Source of the DNA: Bacteroidota bacterium | GTDB lineage: Bacteria > Bacteroidota > Bacteroidia > Flavobacteriales > Weeksellaceae | Assembly: GCA_023426625.1 (NCBI GenBank) | Contig: JAFAAJ010000204.1 | Coordinates: forward strand, 1 to 18,394 | Direction: 5' to 3' | DNA length: 18,394 bases | Shown: positions 1 to 7,174 of the stretch, piece by piece | Numbering within the stretch: the stretch's first letter is position 1 | Layout of the letters: the number at the start of each line of letters is the position of its first letter | Notes under the pieces: model-generated | Database searches by the model: none | The model's input: only the letters and a program-made list of their open reading frames with translations | What the model was told of the DNA's origin: nothing | Position numbers and translations under genes: made by a program

Positions 1-1092
1 AGCCAATTTAATGGGAAACTGTTCAAAGCTTCCTAAAACCTCTTCTTTTACATTTTTCTCAGTATCCAGAAAGTATTTTTTCTGTTCCCAAACTTCTCTT
101 TTCACCACGATCTCCCTTTCACTGCCGTCCAGAATAACTTTGATCTCGTTTTCATCCAAAGCCGAAATTTCTCCCAACTTTCCGTTGAAATATTTCTTTT
201 CCGGGGAAATATCATTCCTGATGAACATAATTTGTGCACCTATTTTCAGTTCCAGAAACTGCTCATTGGGAAACTGGTTTTCTTTGAACTCGCCAAACAA
301 CTTGGCTTCATAAATAGAAGGCGTAACTTTGATTTCCGAGAGTTTTTTCTGATTGATCTCATCCGCCATTTTGTTGTGGGAACACAGGTAAACATAGGAT
401 TCATTTCCGGGATCAAAATCAGGGTCATATCTTTCATTAAGATGTTCAAAATCTATATTCGCAACATCTCCGTCACGAATGGCATTCAGAATTTCAAGGA
501 ATTCCTGATCTGTCTGCCGGTAAACTTTGGTTAATTCAATGGTAATTAACGGAATTTCTTTGATGGCGTGACTATCAAAAAAGAAAGGTGATTTATAATA
601 TTGTTTTAAGATGTGTTCATCCCTTACCACAGGCGGAAGCTGATACAGATCGCCAATAAAAAGCATCTGTACTCCACCGAATCTCTGGTTATTTCTCCGA
701 ATAAATCTTAATGAGAAATCCATCATATCCAGAACATCAGCTCTTAACATAGAAACCTCATCTATAATAAGGATCTCAATTTCTCTTAAAAGTTTTAGCT
801 TATCTTTTCTGTACTTGAAATGCGGCATGAGATCGGCAATATTCAGTGCTACACTTCCGTCTGTACGGTCTGTTGTAGGCAAAAAAGTTCTCAAAGGCAA
901 ACCAAACATTGAGTGAATGGTAACACCACCTGCATTGATGGCGGCAATTCCCGTAGGAGCCACTACAATGTGCTTTTTCCTTGTTCTCTTTACAAAATCG
1001 TTAAGAAAGGTTGTTTTACCTGTTCCTGCTCTACCCGTGAGAAAAACACTTCTGTTGGTATGCTCTAATAAGTCAAAAAACTGATCATTCAT
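1..1092 (-). CDS. Pif1/RecD-like ATP-dependent DNA helicase (partial, C-terminus beyond window)
   Basis: Reading leftward from ATG at 1092 there are 364 uninterrupted codons to the window edge, so the gene is truncated only by the window. Superfamily 1 helicase motifs are clear: Walker A GRAGTGKTT at residues 20-28, APTGIAA at 45-51, Walker B LIIDEVSM at 108-115 and motif III GDLYQLPPV from 148. This arrangement is typical of Pif1-type and RecD-like 5'-3' helicases, which unwind DNA during repair and replication; residues 310-364 would lead toward the second RecA-like domain, which is missing here. It is divergent from the lipoprotein gene, with an 84-bp gap. A TAATTTTG box on this strand at 1106-1099 lies only 6 nt before the ATG, which could mean a very short leader or none. 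Family assignment is firm; substrate and exact subfamily are not. Confidence 0.9.
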   Translation of the reverse strand, partial: MNDQFFDLLEHTNRSVFLTGRAGTGKTTFLNDFVKRTRKKHIVVAPTGIAAINAGGVTIHSMFGLPLRTFLPTTDRTDGSVALNIADLMPHFKYRKDKLKLLREIEILIIDEVSMLRADVLDMMDFSLRFIRRNNQRFGGVQMLFIGDLYQLPPVVRDEHILKQYYKSPFFFDSHAIKEIPLITIELTKVYRQTDQEFLEILNAIRDGDVANIDFEHLNERYDPDFDPGNESYVYLCSHNKMADEINQKKLSEIKVTPSIYEAKLFGEFKENQFPNEQFLELKIGAQIMFIRNDISPEKKYFNGKLGEISALDENEIKVILDGSEREIVVKREVWEQKKYFLDTEKNVKEEVLGSFEQFPIKLA

Positions 1093-1176
1093 CACCGTCA
1101 AAATTACGGAAAATGAATTTGAAAATCCTGCAATGGCATAAATTTTGAAAAATTCATTGCACCAAATAGCGTTTCC

Positions 1177-1620
1177 ATGAAAAAAGCATTTTCATCAATT
1201 TCAATAGGGATTTTATTTTCCGTATTCACTATAACATCCTGTAAAACAACAAGTAATACAACTGAAACTTTACCTAAGGATATTTCCGAAAAACCCTTGG
1301 ATGAAAGCAGTCAGAAAAATGATCATGCCCAACTGGAGAAACTAAAAGCAGAAATCACTAAAGAAATTGCCAAAGAACCGTGCGCAGATCCCAATGAATG
1401 GGCATTTTCACCGATGGGCGCAAAAGCTTGTGGTGGACCTGTATCTTACATTGCGTATCCTAAAAAGCTGGAAGCTGTTATTTTACCGAAAATCCAGGAA
1501 TACACGGATAAAATGTCACAATACAACAAAAACTACAATATTGTATCAGACTGTATGATGGTGAATGAACCTGTCTCCATAAAATGTGAAAATGGACAAG
1601 CCGTTTTAGAATATCAATAA
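1177..1620 (+). CDS. Small secreted lipoprotein of unknown function
   Basis: The 147-residue product starts with a basic, hydrophobic signal peptide ending in a lipobox-like TITSC with Cys22 as the probable lipidation site, so it should be anchored in the outer membrane or periplasm. A polar, Ser/Thr/Lys-rich linker follows (about 23-65), then a compact region with four cysteines (69, 85, 126, 137) that could form two disulfides. The stretch around CADPNEWAF (69-77) and KACGGP (83-88) looks like a conserved core of a Bacteroidota-only family, but I cannot name it and assign no function. The ATG at 1177 is directly followed by the signal peptide, which supports the start. It is a single-gene unit, convergent with the gamma-carbonic-anhydrase-like gene and separated from it by a hairpin terminator. 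Confidence 0.8.
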   Translation: MKKAFSSISIGILFSVFTITSCKTTSNTTETLPKDISEKPLDESSQKNDHAQLEKLKAEITKEIAKEPCADPNEWAFSPMGAKACGGPVSYIAYPKKLEAVILPKIQEYTDKMSQYNKNYNIVSDCMMVNEPVSIKCENGQAVLEYQ

Positions 1621-1667
1621 CAACCATTTGATGACTTACCCTCAGGAAAAGTCCCACTAAGGAATAA

Positions 1668-1702
1668 AAAACTCCGTCCAGATCAGGCGGAGTTTTATTT
1701 TT
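1668..1702. terminator. Bidirectional rho-independent terminator
   Basis: A perfect 9-bp stem, AAAACTCCG at 1668-1676 and CGGAGTTTT at 1688-1696, encloses an 11-nt loop. T-rich sequence follows on the plus strand, and the upstream A-run gives a T-tract on the minus strand. It lies between two convergent genes, so it probably ends both. Confidence 0.85.
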
Positions 1703-1717
1703 GAATTAAATATTTTT

Positions 1718-2233
1718 TTACTCTTTATACCAGGAAGAATATTTTACATAATTATTGGCAATTCTGTTGACTTCACCTTCCAGTAACTGAGCATTTATAT
1801 CCTTAATTTTTTTGGCAGGAACACCACCCCAAACTTCTCCTGATTTGATGTGAGTTCCCTGTGTAACCACTGAACCCGCGCCTACAATAGAATTCTCTTC
1901 CACTAAACAGTCATCCATAACAATTGCTCCCATCCCGATCAGAACATTATCCTGGATCGTACATCCGTGAACAATGGCATTATGACCGATGGATACATTG
2001 TTTCCGATTGTCAAAGGATGCTTTTGGTATGTGCAGTGTAGCATAGCATTATCTTGTACGTTTACCTTATCTCCCATTTTTATATAGTGAACATCCCCTC
2101 TTATGACGGCATTATACCACACACTGCAGTCTTTTCCCATAACTACATCACCAATCACAGTTGCTGTTTCTGCCAAAAATGTATTTTCCCCGATCTGAGG
2201 TGTCTTTCCTAAAAGTTCTCTTACAATTGCCAT
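1718..2233 (-). CDS. Gamma-carbonic-anhydrase-like hexapeptide-repeat protein
   Basis: The 171-residue protein consists of left-handed beta-helix hexapeptide repeats (for example IGDVVMGKDC, IGNNVSIGHN, VLIGMGAIV), the fold of the gamma carbonic anhydrase/YrdA/PaaY family. Three histidines match the zinc ligands of the archetype Cam: His66 in MLHC, and His84 and His89 in GHNAIVHGC. RGD at 45-47 is also conserved. Such proteins are cytosolic trimers; some hydrate CO2, others have unknown or thioesterase-like activity, so the reaction here is not certain. I chose ATG 2233 (MAIVRELLG) because it aligns with the usual N-terminus; an upstream ATG at 2299 would add 22 residues of low-quality sequence. 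The gene is divergent from nfu and convergent with the lipoprotein gene. Confidence 0.88.
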   Translation of the reverse strand: MAIVRELLGKTPQIGENTFLAETATVIGDVVMGKDCSVWYNAVIRGDVHYIKMGDKVNVQDNAMLHCTYQKHPLTIGNNVSIGHNAIVHGCTIQDNVLIGMGAIVMDDCLVEENSIVGAGSVVTQGTHIKSGEVWGGVPAKKIKDINAQLLEGEVNRIANNYVKYSSWYKE

Positions 2234-2369
2234 AATTTTAATTTGAAATTTGAAAAATAAAGTTAATCCAAAATGCGTCAGTGGAACTATCATTTTCATG
2301 CTATAATTTTTAAATTACAGTGATAGCAAAAATCTAACTCATTACTCGTAACTTCTAACTTCTTATGCG

Positions 2370-2377
2370 TATTTTTG
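2370..2377 (+). promoter_or_regulatory. Bacteroidota-type -7 box for nfu
   Basis: TATTTTTG matches the TAnnTTTG consensus of the Bacteroidota primary sigma factor and ends 22 nt before the nfu ATG, a spacing also seen at other promoters in this window. No convincing -33 TTTG is visible. Confidence 0.55.
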
Positions 2378-2399
2378 TATCTCAAATTTAACGAAAAAA

Positions 2400-3278
2400 A
2401 TGCGTAAGATACTTATAGAGCCAACAGAAAACCCGAAAGTGATGAAATTTGTAGCAGATTACAACCTGATTCCCGGGTCTCTGGAGTTGGACAGAAGTTC
2501 AGATATCTCAGAAATTCCTATTGCACAAGAACTTTTCAACTACCCTTTTGTGGAAAAGATCTTTATCACGGCAAACTTTGTGGCGATTGCAAAGCAGGAA
2601 ACCGTAGAATGGGAACATGTTGCGGAAAGTCTGAAAAATGTAATTGAAGACGAGTTATTGGCAAATCCAAGAATTTATCTTCAGAAGAAAAAAGAAATGT
2701 ACCAGATCTATGCGGAAATGACCCCGAATCCCAATGTGATGAAGTTTGTTTCCAATAAACTGCTGATGGATGGTTTCGTTGAAGTAAAATCAAGAGAACA
2801 AGCTGAAGAAGTTCCTTTGGCAAAAGCTATTTTCAATGAATTTGATTTTGCTCAGGAAGTTTTCATTTCTGATAATTTCGTAGCGGTTACCAAAGATAAT
2901 TCTGTAGAATGGCATCAGATCATGATGGCAGTTCGCAGTCTTGTTGCGGATTATCTGCAGAACGGAGGGGTAATTTCCAATATTGAACCCCAGAAACATG
3001 AAAGTCCTGTTGAAAAGATCATCAACAGAGACTATACAGATGACGAGCAGAAGATTTCGGATATATTAAATGAATATGTTGCTCCCGCAGTAGAAAATGA
3101 TGGCGGAAAAATCTCATTGATGGAATATGATGAGAGCACAAAAACGGCAAAAATGCTGTTACAGGGAGCTTGCTCTGGTTGCCCGAGTTCAACGGCTACA
3201 TTGAAGAACGGAATTGAAAATATTTTAAAACAATTCGTTCCTGATCTGGTAGAAAAAGTAGAAGCTGTAAACGGATAA
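2400..3278 (+). CDS. Nfu/NifU-type iron-sulfur scaffold protein with duplicated N-terminal domain
   Basis: The 292-residue protein has two copies of the Nfu N-terminal domain in tandem, about residues 3-88 and 100-185. The copies are recognisable by matching blocks such as ENPKVMKFV and NPNVMKFV, then IPIAQELFN and VPLAKAIFN, then IFITANFVAI and VFISDNFVAV. A linker leads to a C-terminal NifU domain (about 215-288) with the cluster-binding CSGC at 258-261. Family members assemble a labile [4Fe-4S] cluster on the CxxC pair of two subunits and hand it to apo-enzymes in the cytosol. The start has an upstream -7 box and no better alternative. It is followed 57 bp later by hemH, probably on the same transcript; both genes deal with iron. 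The family call is secure. Confidence 0.93.
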   Translation: MRKILIEPTENPKVMKFVADYNLIPGSLELDRSSDISEIPIAQELFNYPFVEKIFITANFVAIAKQETVEWEHVAESLKNVIEDELLANPRIYLQKKKEMYQIYAEMTPNPNVMKFVSNKLLMDGFVEVKSREQAEEVPLAKAIFNEFDFAQEVFISDNFVAVTKDNSVEWHQIMMAVRSLVADYLQNGGVISNIEPQKHESPVEKIINRDYTDDEQKISDILNEYVAPAVENDGGKISLMEYDESTKTAKMLLQGACSGCPSSTATLKNGIENILKQFVPDLVEKVEAVNG

Positions 3279-3335
3279 AAATATAAGTAATCAGTAATAG
3301 AATTACTCATTACCATTACTCATTATTTATAATTT
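3279..3335. repeat. AT-rich imperfect palindrome in the nfu-hemH spacer
   Basis: The whole 57-nt spacer reads as a degenerate palindrome: AAATATAAGTAATCAGTAAT on the left is roughly complementary to the ATTACTCATTATTTATAATTT side on the right, and ATTACTCATTA recurs within it. Similar ATTACTCAT/AACTCATCA sequence occurs in other spacers of this window. Confidence 0.55.
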
Positions 3336-4364
3336 ATGAAAGGAATATTATTAGTCAATCTGGGTTCACCAAGATCTACAAAAGTAGAAGATGTAAAGGA
3401 ATATCTTGATGAGTTCCTGATGGATGAAAGAGTAATTGATTACCGATGGATCTTCCGTGCACTTCTGGTTCGTGGAATTATTTTAAAAACAAGACCTGCA
3501 AAGTCTGCCGAAGCTTATAAAACAGTCTGGACAGAAGAAGGATCGCCTTTGGTAGTGATCACGGAAAAAATTCAGAAAAAGCTTCAGAAAATTGTTGACG
3601 TTCCTGTAGAAATCGGGATGAGGTATGCAGAACCAAGCATTGAAACCGGAATACAGAAATTGGTAGACAAAGGGGTTTCCGAGATCGTTCTTTTCCCGTT
3701 ATATCCTCAATATGCCATGAGTACCACGGAAACAGTGATTGAAAAAGCAGAAGAGGTGAGAAAGAAAAAATTCCCGGGAATTAAGATCAACTATGTACAG
3801 CCTTTTTATAACAGGGATATATATATCAATTGTCTTGCGGAGAGTATTAAGGAAAAACTTCCTGAAAATTTCGATGCCTTACAGTTCTCCTATCACGGCG
3901 TCCCGGAAAGACATCTTTATAAAACAGATCCTTCAAACACCTGCAAAATTGATGATGCCAATTGCATCAACAGCAAAGTAGATACGCATAATGCATATTG
4001 CTACAGACACCAATGTTATAAAACAACGGAAGCTGTTATCGAAAAAATCGGTTTGCCTAAAGAAAAAACCATCGTTTCTTTCCAGTCCAGATTAGGAAAA
4101 GATAAATGGCTGGAACCTTATACGGATGAGACTTTAGAGACAATTCCCCAAAAAGGAATCAAAAACCTCGCAATTGTTTGTCCGGCTTTCGTTTCCGACT
4201 GTCTGGAAACACTTGAAGAGATCTCTGTAGAAGGAAAAGAAGAATTTTTGCATGCAGGCGGAGAAAATTTCCATTATATTCCCTGTCTCAATGATGAGGA
4301 TCCGTGGATCAATGTGATCAAAGTCCTGTGCGAAGAAAAACTCAACGATTTTTATCTTGTATAA
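3336..4364 (+). CDS. hemH: Ferrochelatase
   Basis: The 342-residue protein carries the ferrochelatase hallmarks: LLVNLGSP at the N-terminus (5-12), FPLYPQYA at 120-127, the catalytic histidine His187 in SYHGVPERH, and the acidic segment ETLEEI at 291-296 implicated in proton abstraction. It inserts Fe2+ into protoporphyrin IX (or coproporphyrin III in some lineages) to finish heme, at the inner face of the membrane. Length is normal for bacterial HemH. Between 203 and 227 there are four cysteines (203, 210, 222, 227) in a lineage-typical insert after the active site; some bacterial ferrochelatases bind a [2Fe-2S] cluster, so these may be metal ligands, which is inference. The gene follows nfu by 57 bp and is ended by a clear terminator. 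Confidence 0.95.
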   Translation: MKGILLVNLGSPRSTKVEDVKEYLDEFLMDERVIDYRWIFRALLVRGIILKTRPAKSAEAYKTVWTEEGSPLVVITEKIQKKLQKIVDVPVEIGMRYAEPSIETGIQKLVDKGVSEIVLFPLYPQYAMSTTETVIEKAEEVRKKKFPGIKINYVQPFYNRDIYINCLAESIKEKLPENFDALQFSYHGVPERHLYKTDPSNTCKIDDANCINSKVDTHNAYCYRHQCYKTTEAVIEKIGLPKEKTIVSFQSRLGKDKWLEPYTDETLETIPQKGIKNLAIVCPAFVSDCLETLEEISVEGKEEFLHAGGENFHYIPCLNDEDPWINVIKVLCEEKLNDFYLV

Positions 4365-4369
4365 ATATA

Positions 4370-4399
4370 AAACCTCCATTTCGGAGGTTTATTTTTTTT
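4370..4399. terminator. Rho-independent terminator between hemH and the convergent T9SS gene
   Basis: An 8-bp perfect stem, AAACCTCC at 4370-4377 and GGAGGTTT at 4383-4390, with loop ATTTC, is followed by a T-tract on the plus strand. The A/T-rich sequence on the other side could support termination of the minus-strand gene too. Confidence 0.85.
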
Positions 4400-4417
4400 A
4401 ATAAAGTTAAATTGATC

Positions 4418-5629
4418 TTATCTAATCGGTGTTCTGAACTCTCCGTACCCCATCAAACCATCATAATTTCTTCCAAAAGGTGCATAATATAAAAATGCCT
4501 GATAAAGATTCTCAGTCTGCCAGAAATTTCCGTTGACCTCACCAAAATTTAGCTTACCATTTGGTTCCTGTGTTGCCAGAATATAATTGTAAAATCCTTG
4601 CTTCAGGTAAATTTTTGCTACATATTTTTTACTATCTTCATCATATTGCATCTGATACTCTTTCTTAGGCTGGAAATCATTAAACCCACCCAAAACATAG
4701 ATATTTTTATCCATTTTATCAGAATCCAAAGAAAAATACACCCATGCATAATCCGCTTCTCTTTCCGCATTCCTCTCAATTCCCATGTCGTTTCTTCTGT
4801 AATACCAGGCTCCGTTCACGTCCGGTTGATATTGGTAATTTAAAGGATATGCCCAAACCGGATGAAGGTAAGTATTGTTCACACCGTCTCTTACTTCGGT
4901 GGCACGAACCATATCTGCCGCCATATCTATGTTTTTATTATCAAAATAATAAAACTCATTATTTCCCGGAAAAGTAAGACTCATTTGTTGGAAAAGCAGC
5001 TTATTCCCCAAAGTAGAACTTGGCTTTAGATTATTTACGGTAACATTCGGGTTGTTATTTTGTATCACATTCAGACTCATGGAATTGACATTGGAAGAAA
5101 CATCTCCTGTTTTGGAAACTGCCTGTACTTCCACTCTTTGGTTGACTTCAGGATTTTTGGCATCCGCAATTCTGGAAATATTCAATGCTATGGTCGCAGC
5201 ATCTTCCACTACATAGAACTTTTTCTTAAAAAGCGGTCTTTCAGCAGAATCTTTATAAACAATAAGTTCATAGTTCCCTGAAATTTTCGGCTGCATTCTC
5301 TCATTCGGGAATGTCAGAGAATAATGGGTATATGCCTGCAAAGTATTGAATGAATACTGAAATTTATCCAAAAGTCCATTTAAACTTCCATTGGCAAATT
5401 CCGTGAAGAAAAGATTGTCATCATTCCAGTTTCTATCGTAATGTTTAATTGTATATCTATAGATCTCGCTGGAGTTGGTAAGATCGTCAAAACTCAGAAC
5501 CAGCCTTTCTCCAAATCTAATAACAGGAGTTTCATCATTGGTCTGCGGATTGAATAACTGTATGCTTTGGATATTTTGTCCGAATACCAATCCACTTAAA
5601 GCTAATAAAAATAGTTGCAGTTTTTTCAT
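4418..5629 (-). CDS. Type IX secretion system plug protein (DUF5103 family)
   Basis: The 403-residue protein has a signal peptide (hydrophobic 4-16, likely cleavage after FGQ at 16-18) and then beta-rich sequence without membrane segments. The N-terminal part (NIQSIQLFNPQTNDETPVIRF, the NWNDDN block, and the Y-x-F/Y pairs) and the C-terminal tail (FWQTENLYQAFLYYAPFGRNYDGLMGYGEF) fit the DUF5103 family. In Flavobacterium johnsoniae this protein was found bound to the SprA translocon, closing its periplasmic side, so this product probably acts at the outer membrane in T9SS. It is a stand-alone gene between two terminated or divergent units; no other T9SS gene is present, which is normal because T9SS genes are scattered. 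A near-consensus TATCTTCG lies just upstream at 5642-5635. The function is known from a homolog and inferred here. Confidence 0.85.
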   Translation of the reverse strand: MKKLQLFLLALSGLVFGQNIQSIQLFNPQTNDETPVIRFGERLVLSFDDLTNSSEIYRYTIKHYDRNWNDDNLFFTEFANGSLNGLLDKFQYSFNTLQAYTHYSLTFPNERMQPKISGNYELIVYKDSAERPLFKKKFYVVEDAATIALNISRIADAKNPEVNQRVEVQAVSKTGDVSSNVNSMSLNVIQNNNPNVTVNNLKPSSTLGNKLLFQQMSLTFPGNNEFYYFDNKNIDMAADMVRATEVRDGVNNTYLHPVWAYPLNYQYQPDVNGAWYYRRNDMGIERNAEREADYAWVYFSLDSDKMDKNIYVLGGFNDFQPKKEYQMQYDEDSKKYVAKIYLKQGFYNYILATQEPNGKLNFGEVNGNFWQTENLYQAFLYYAPFGRNYDGLMGYGEFRTPIR

Positions 5630-5672
5630 TATTACGAAGATAACTAAAAATCCCTATTTATCAATAATATCG

Positions 5673-5680
5673 TATTTTTG
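5673..5680 (+). promoter_or_regulatory. -7 box for the MBL-fold hydrolase gene
   Basis: TATTTTTG fits TAnnTTTG and ends 17 nt before the ATG at 5698. No clear -33 element is seen. Confidence 0.55.
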
Positions 5681-5697
5681 AGAAAAATATTCAGAAC

Positions 5698-6336
5698 ATG
5701 CTTCAGATTCAAGGTTTCGTATTCAACTTTGCGAGCGAAAATACCTACATCATTTATAATGAAAACAAAAATGCTTGGCTGATTGATCCGGGAAATATGA
5801 ACGGACAGGAAACTCAGGCGATTGATAATTTCATTACCGAGAACGGGTTGAACATTCGGAAAATCCTTCTTACCCATGCGCATATTGATCATGTTTTAGG
5901 ACTGCAATGGGCTTTCGATAAATTTAAAGTTCCTGTAACGATGCATCAGGAAGATCAGGAAGTTTTGGATATGCTACAGGCAAGCGGAATGAGATTCGGA
6001 TTTCAGGTGAATCCCGTGAAAGTAGATATCGAATATATTAATGAAGGTGACATTCTCGATCTTGATGGTGAACAGTTTAAAATTTATCACGTTCCCGGAC
6101 ATTCTCCGGGAAGTGTAGTTTATCACAACGAAAACCAGAAATTCATGATTTCCGGTGATGTTCTTTTTGAAGGAAGCATTGGTAGAACAGACCTTTATAA
6201 AGGAAATTATGATCAACTTATTGAGGGAATCAAAACGAAACTTTTCATTCTGGATGATGAAACACAGGTTCTTTCAGGTCACGGAAATCCTACAAGCATT
6301 GGTTTTGAGAAACAATATAATCCGTTTTTTAGATAA
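5698..6336 (+). CDS. MBL-fold metallo-hydrolase (glyoxalase II-like)
   Basis: The 212-residue protein has the full metal-binding set of the metallo-beta-lactamase fold: THAHIDH (His60, His62, Asp64, His65), His135 in GHSPGS, Asp154 in SGDVLF and His195 in SGHGNP. It lacks the extra C-terminal helical domain of classical glyoxalase II and has the length of the YcbL-type short subgroup, cytosolic enzymes that hydrolyse thioesters such as S-lactoylglutathione. The natural substrate here is unknown, since flavobacteria often lack glutathione. The gene is divergent from the T9SS plug gene over 68 bp and convergent with the thioredoxin-like gene. The assignment to the fold is firm; the reaction is tentative. 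Confidence 0.92.
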   Translation: MLQIQGFVFNFASENTYIIYNENKNAWLIDPGNMNGQETQAIDNFITENGLNIRKILLTHAHIDHVLGLQWAFDKFKVPVTMHQEDQEVLDMLQASGMRFGFQVNPVKVDIEYINEGDILDLDGEQFKIYHVPGHSPGSVVYHNENQKFMISGDVLFEGSIGRTDLYKGNYDQLIEGIKTKLFILDDETQVLSGHGNPTSIGFEKQYNPFFR

Positions 6337-6401
6337 ACGGATACGAGATTCAAAGATTTGAGATGCGGGATATCAGGTTTAAATTTTCAATCTCAGAAAT
6401 A

Positions 6402-6437
6402 TAAAAAAGCTGTTCAGTTTTTGAACAGCTTGTATTT
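6402..6437. terminator. Bidirectional rho-independent terminator
   Basis: A perfect 9-bp stem, AGCTGTTCA at 6408-6416 and TGAACAGCT at 6422-6430, with loop GTTTT, has T-rich sequence after it on the plus strand. The A-run at 6403-6408 gives a T-run on the minus strand. It serves the convergent MBL-fold and thioredoxin-like genes. Confidence 0.85.
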
Positions 6438-6467
6438 TTAAATTGCAAAAATCAAAAGACCTGCAAC

Positions 6468-7022
6468 TTACTTCCACTTAATATTGCATCCCATACTTGG
6501 TCTTTGAATTTCTTCCTGCGGTTCACCTAACAAAAGGTTTTCAAAAGCAATAATCAGATCCTCACCTGTAATTTCCTTGTTATTTCCCGGTCTTGAATCA
6601 TCCATCTGTCCTCTGTAGATAAGATCCAGTTTGTCATCAAAGAAATAAAAATCCGGTGTACAGGCTGCATCATATGCTTTTGCTACCGCCTGGCTTTCAT
6701 CATATAAATAAGGAAACTCAAATTTTCTTTCAATCTGGAATTCGATCATTTTCTCCGGAGAATCAGCAGGATATTTTTCAACATCGTTAGAGTTGATCGC
6801 GATGAATTCTATTCCTCTTTCATGATAATCTTCGTATAACTCATGAAGCTTATCAATCACGTGAAGAACAAACGGACAATGATTGCACATAAAGATCACC
6901 AATGTTCCTTTTTCTCCTTTCAGTTCTTCCAATGACTGAATTTCATTACTTTTTGATGGGTTCGGAAGCTCAAAAAACGGAGCTTTTGTTCCTAATGCCA
7001 ACATATTTGAGGGTGTATTCAT
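6468..7022 (-). CDS. Thioredoxin-family / peroxiredoxin-like protein (PRX_like1 type)
   Basis: The 184-residue protein has a thioredoxin fold of the AhpC/TSA type: APFFELPN at 14-21, then the active-site CNHCP at 46-50 (a CxxC pair where peroxiredoxins have TxxC), a cis-proline loop ACTPDF with an additional Cys121, and the family tail PSMGCNIKWK with Cys179. No signal peptide is visible, so it is probably cytosolic and a thiol-disulfide reductase or thiol peroxidase; the partner is unknown. ATG 7022 was chosen because only a TTG lies upstream in frame (7043) and a TATCTTTG promoter box overlaps that TTG. It stands alone, divergent from the tetR gene. Confidence 0.88.
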   Translation of the reverse strand: MNTPSNMLALGTKAPFFELPNPSKSNEIQSLEELKGEKGTLVIFMCNHCPFVLHVIDKLHELYEDYHERGIEFIAINSNDVEKYPADSPEKMIEFQIERKFEFPYLYDESQAVAKAYDAACTPDFYFFDDKLDLIYRGQMDDSRPGNNKEITGEDLIIAFENLLLGEPQEEIQRPSMGCNIKWK

Positions 7023-7040
7023 AACCTTATTCTTTGTCCA

Positions 7041-7048
7041 CAAAGATA
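7041..7048 (-). promoter_or_regulatory. -7 box for the thioredoxin-like gene
   Basis: TATCTTTG on the minus strand fits TAnnTTTG and ends 18 nt before ATG 7022. Its position argues against the upstream in-frame TTG as a start. Confidence 0.55.
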
Positions 7049-7118
7049 AAAATTTCTTTTATTAATAGTCCATTCAGGATTTTATAAACTTTCGTTAAAT
7101 GTTAAATTTAAAATTTTG

Positions 7119-7151
7119 TTTGGAAGATATATTCAAAAGTTTGTAGTTTTG
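7119..7151 (+). promoter_or_regulatory. tetR promoter (-33 and -7 boxes)
   Basis: TTTG at 7119-7122 and TAGTTTTG at 7144-7151 are separated by 21 nt, close to the Bacteroidota -33/-7 arrangement. The TAACA-N-TGTTA palindrome begins 2 nt after the -7 box, over the expected transcription start, so the repressor probably shuts off its own gene. Confidence 0.6.
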
Positions 7152-7152
7152 C

Positions 7153-7163
7153 TAACACTGTTA
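7153..7163. promoter_or_regulatory. Putative TetR operator 1 (tetR promoter)
   Basis: TAACACTGTTA is a perfect TAACA-N-TGTTA inverted repeat located between the tetR -7 box and ATG. Unlike the other three copies it is not followed by a good third TAACA half-site. Confidence 0.6.
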
Positions 7164-7174
7164 AGTAAAAAATC

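Noticed and set aside
2234..2299. Upstream ATG adding 22 residues to the gamma-carbonic-anhydrase-like protein
   Set aside because: The extra segment has no family similarity and MAIVRELLG at 2233 is the usual N-terminus.
7023..7043. TTG start giving 7 extra residues on the thioredoxin-like protein
   Set aside because: The TTG lies inside a -7 promoter box and an ATG at 7022 fits the family's N-terminus.
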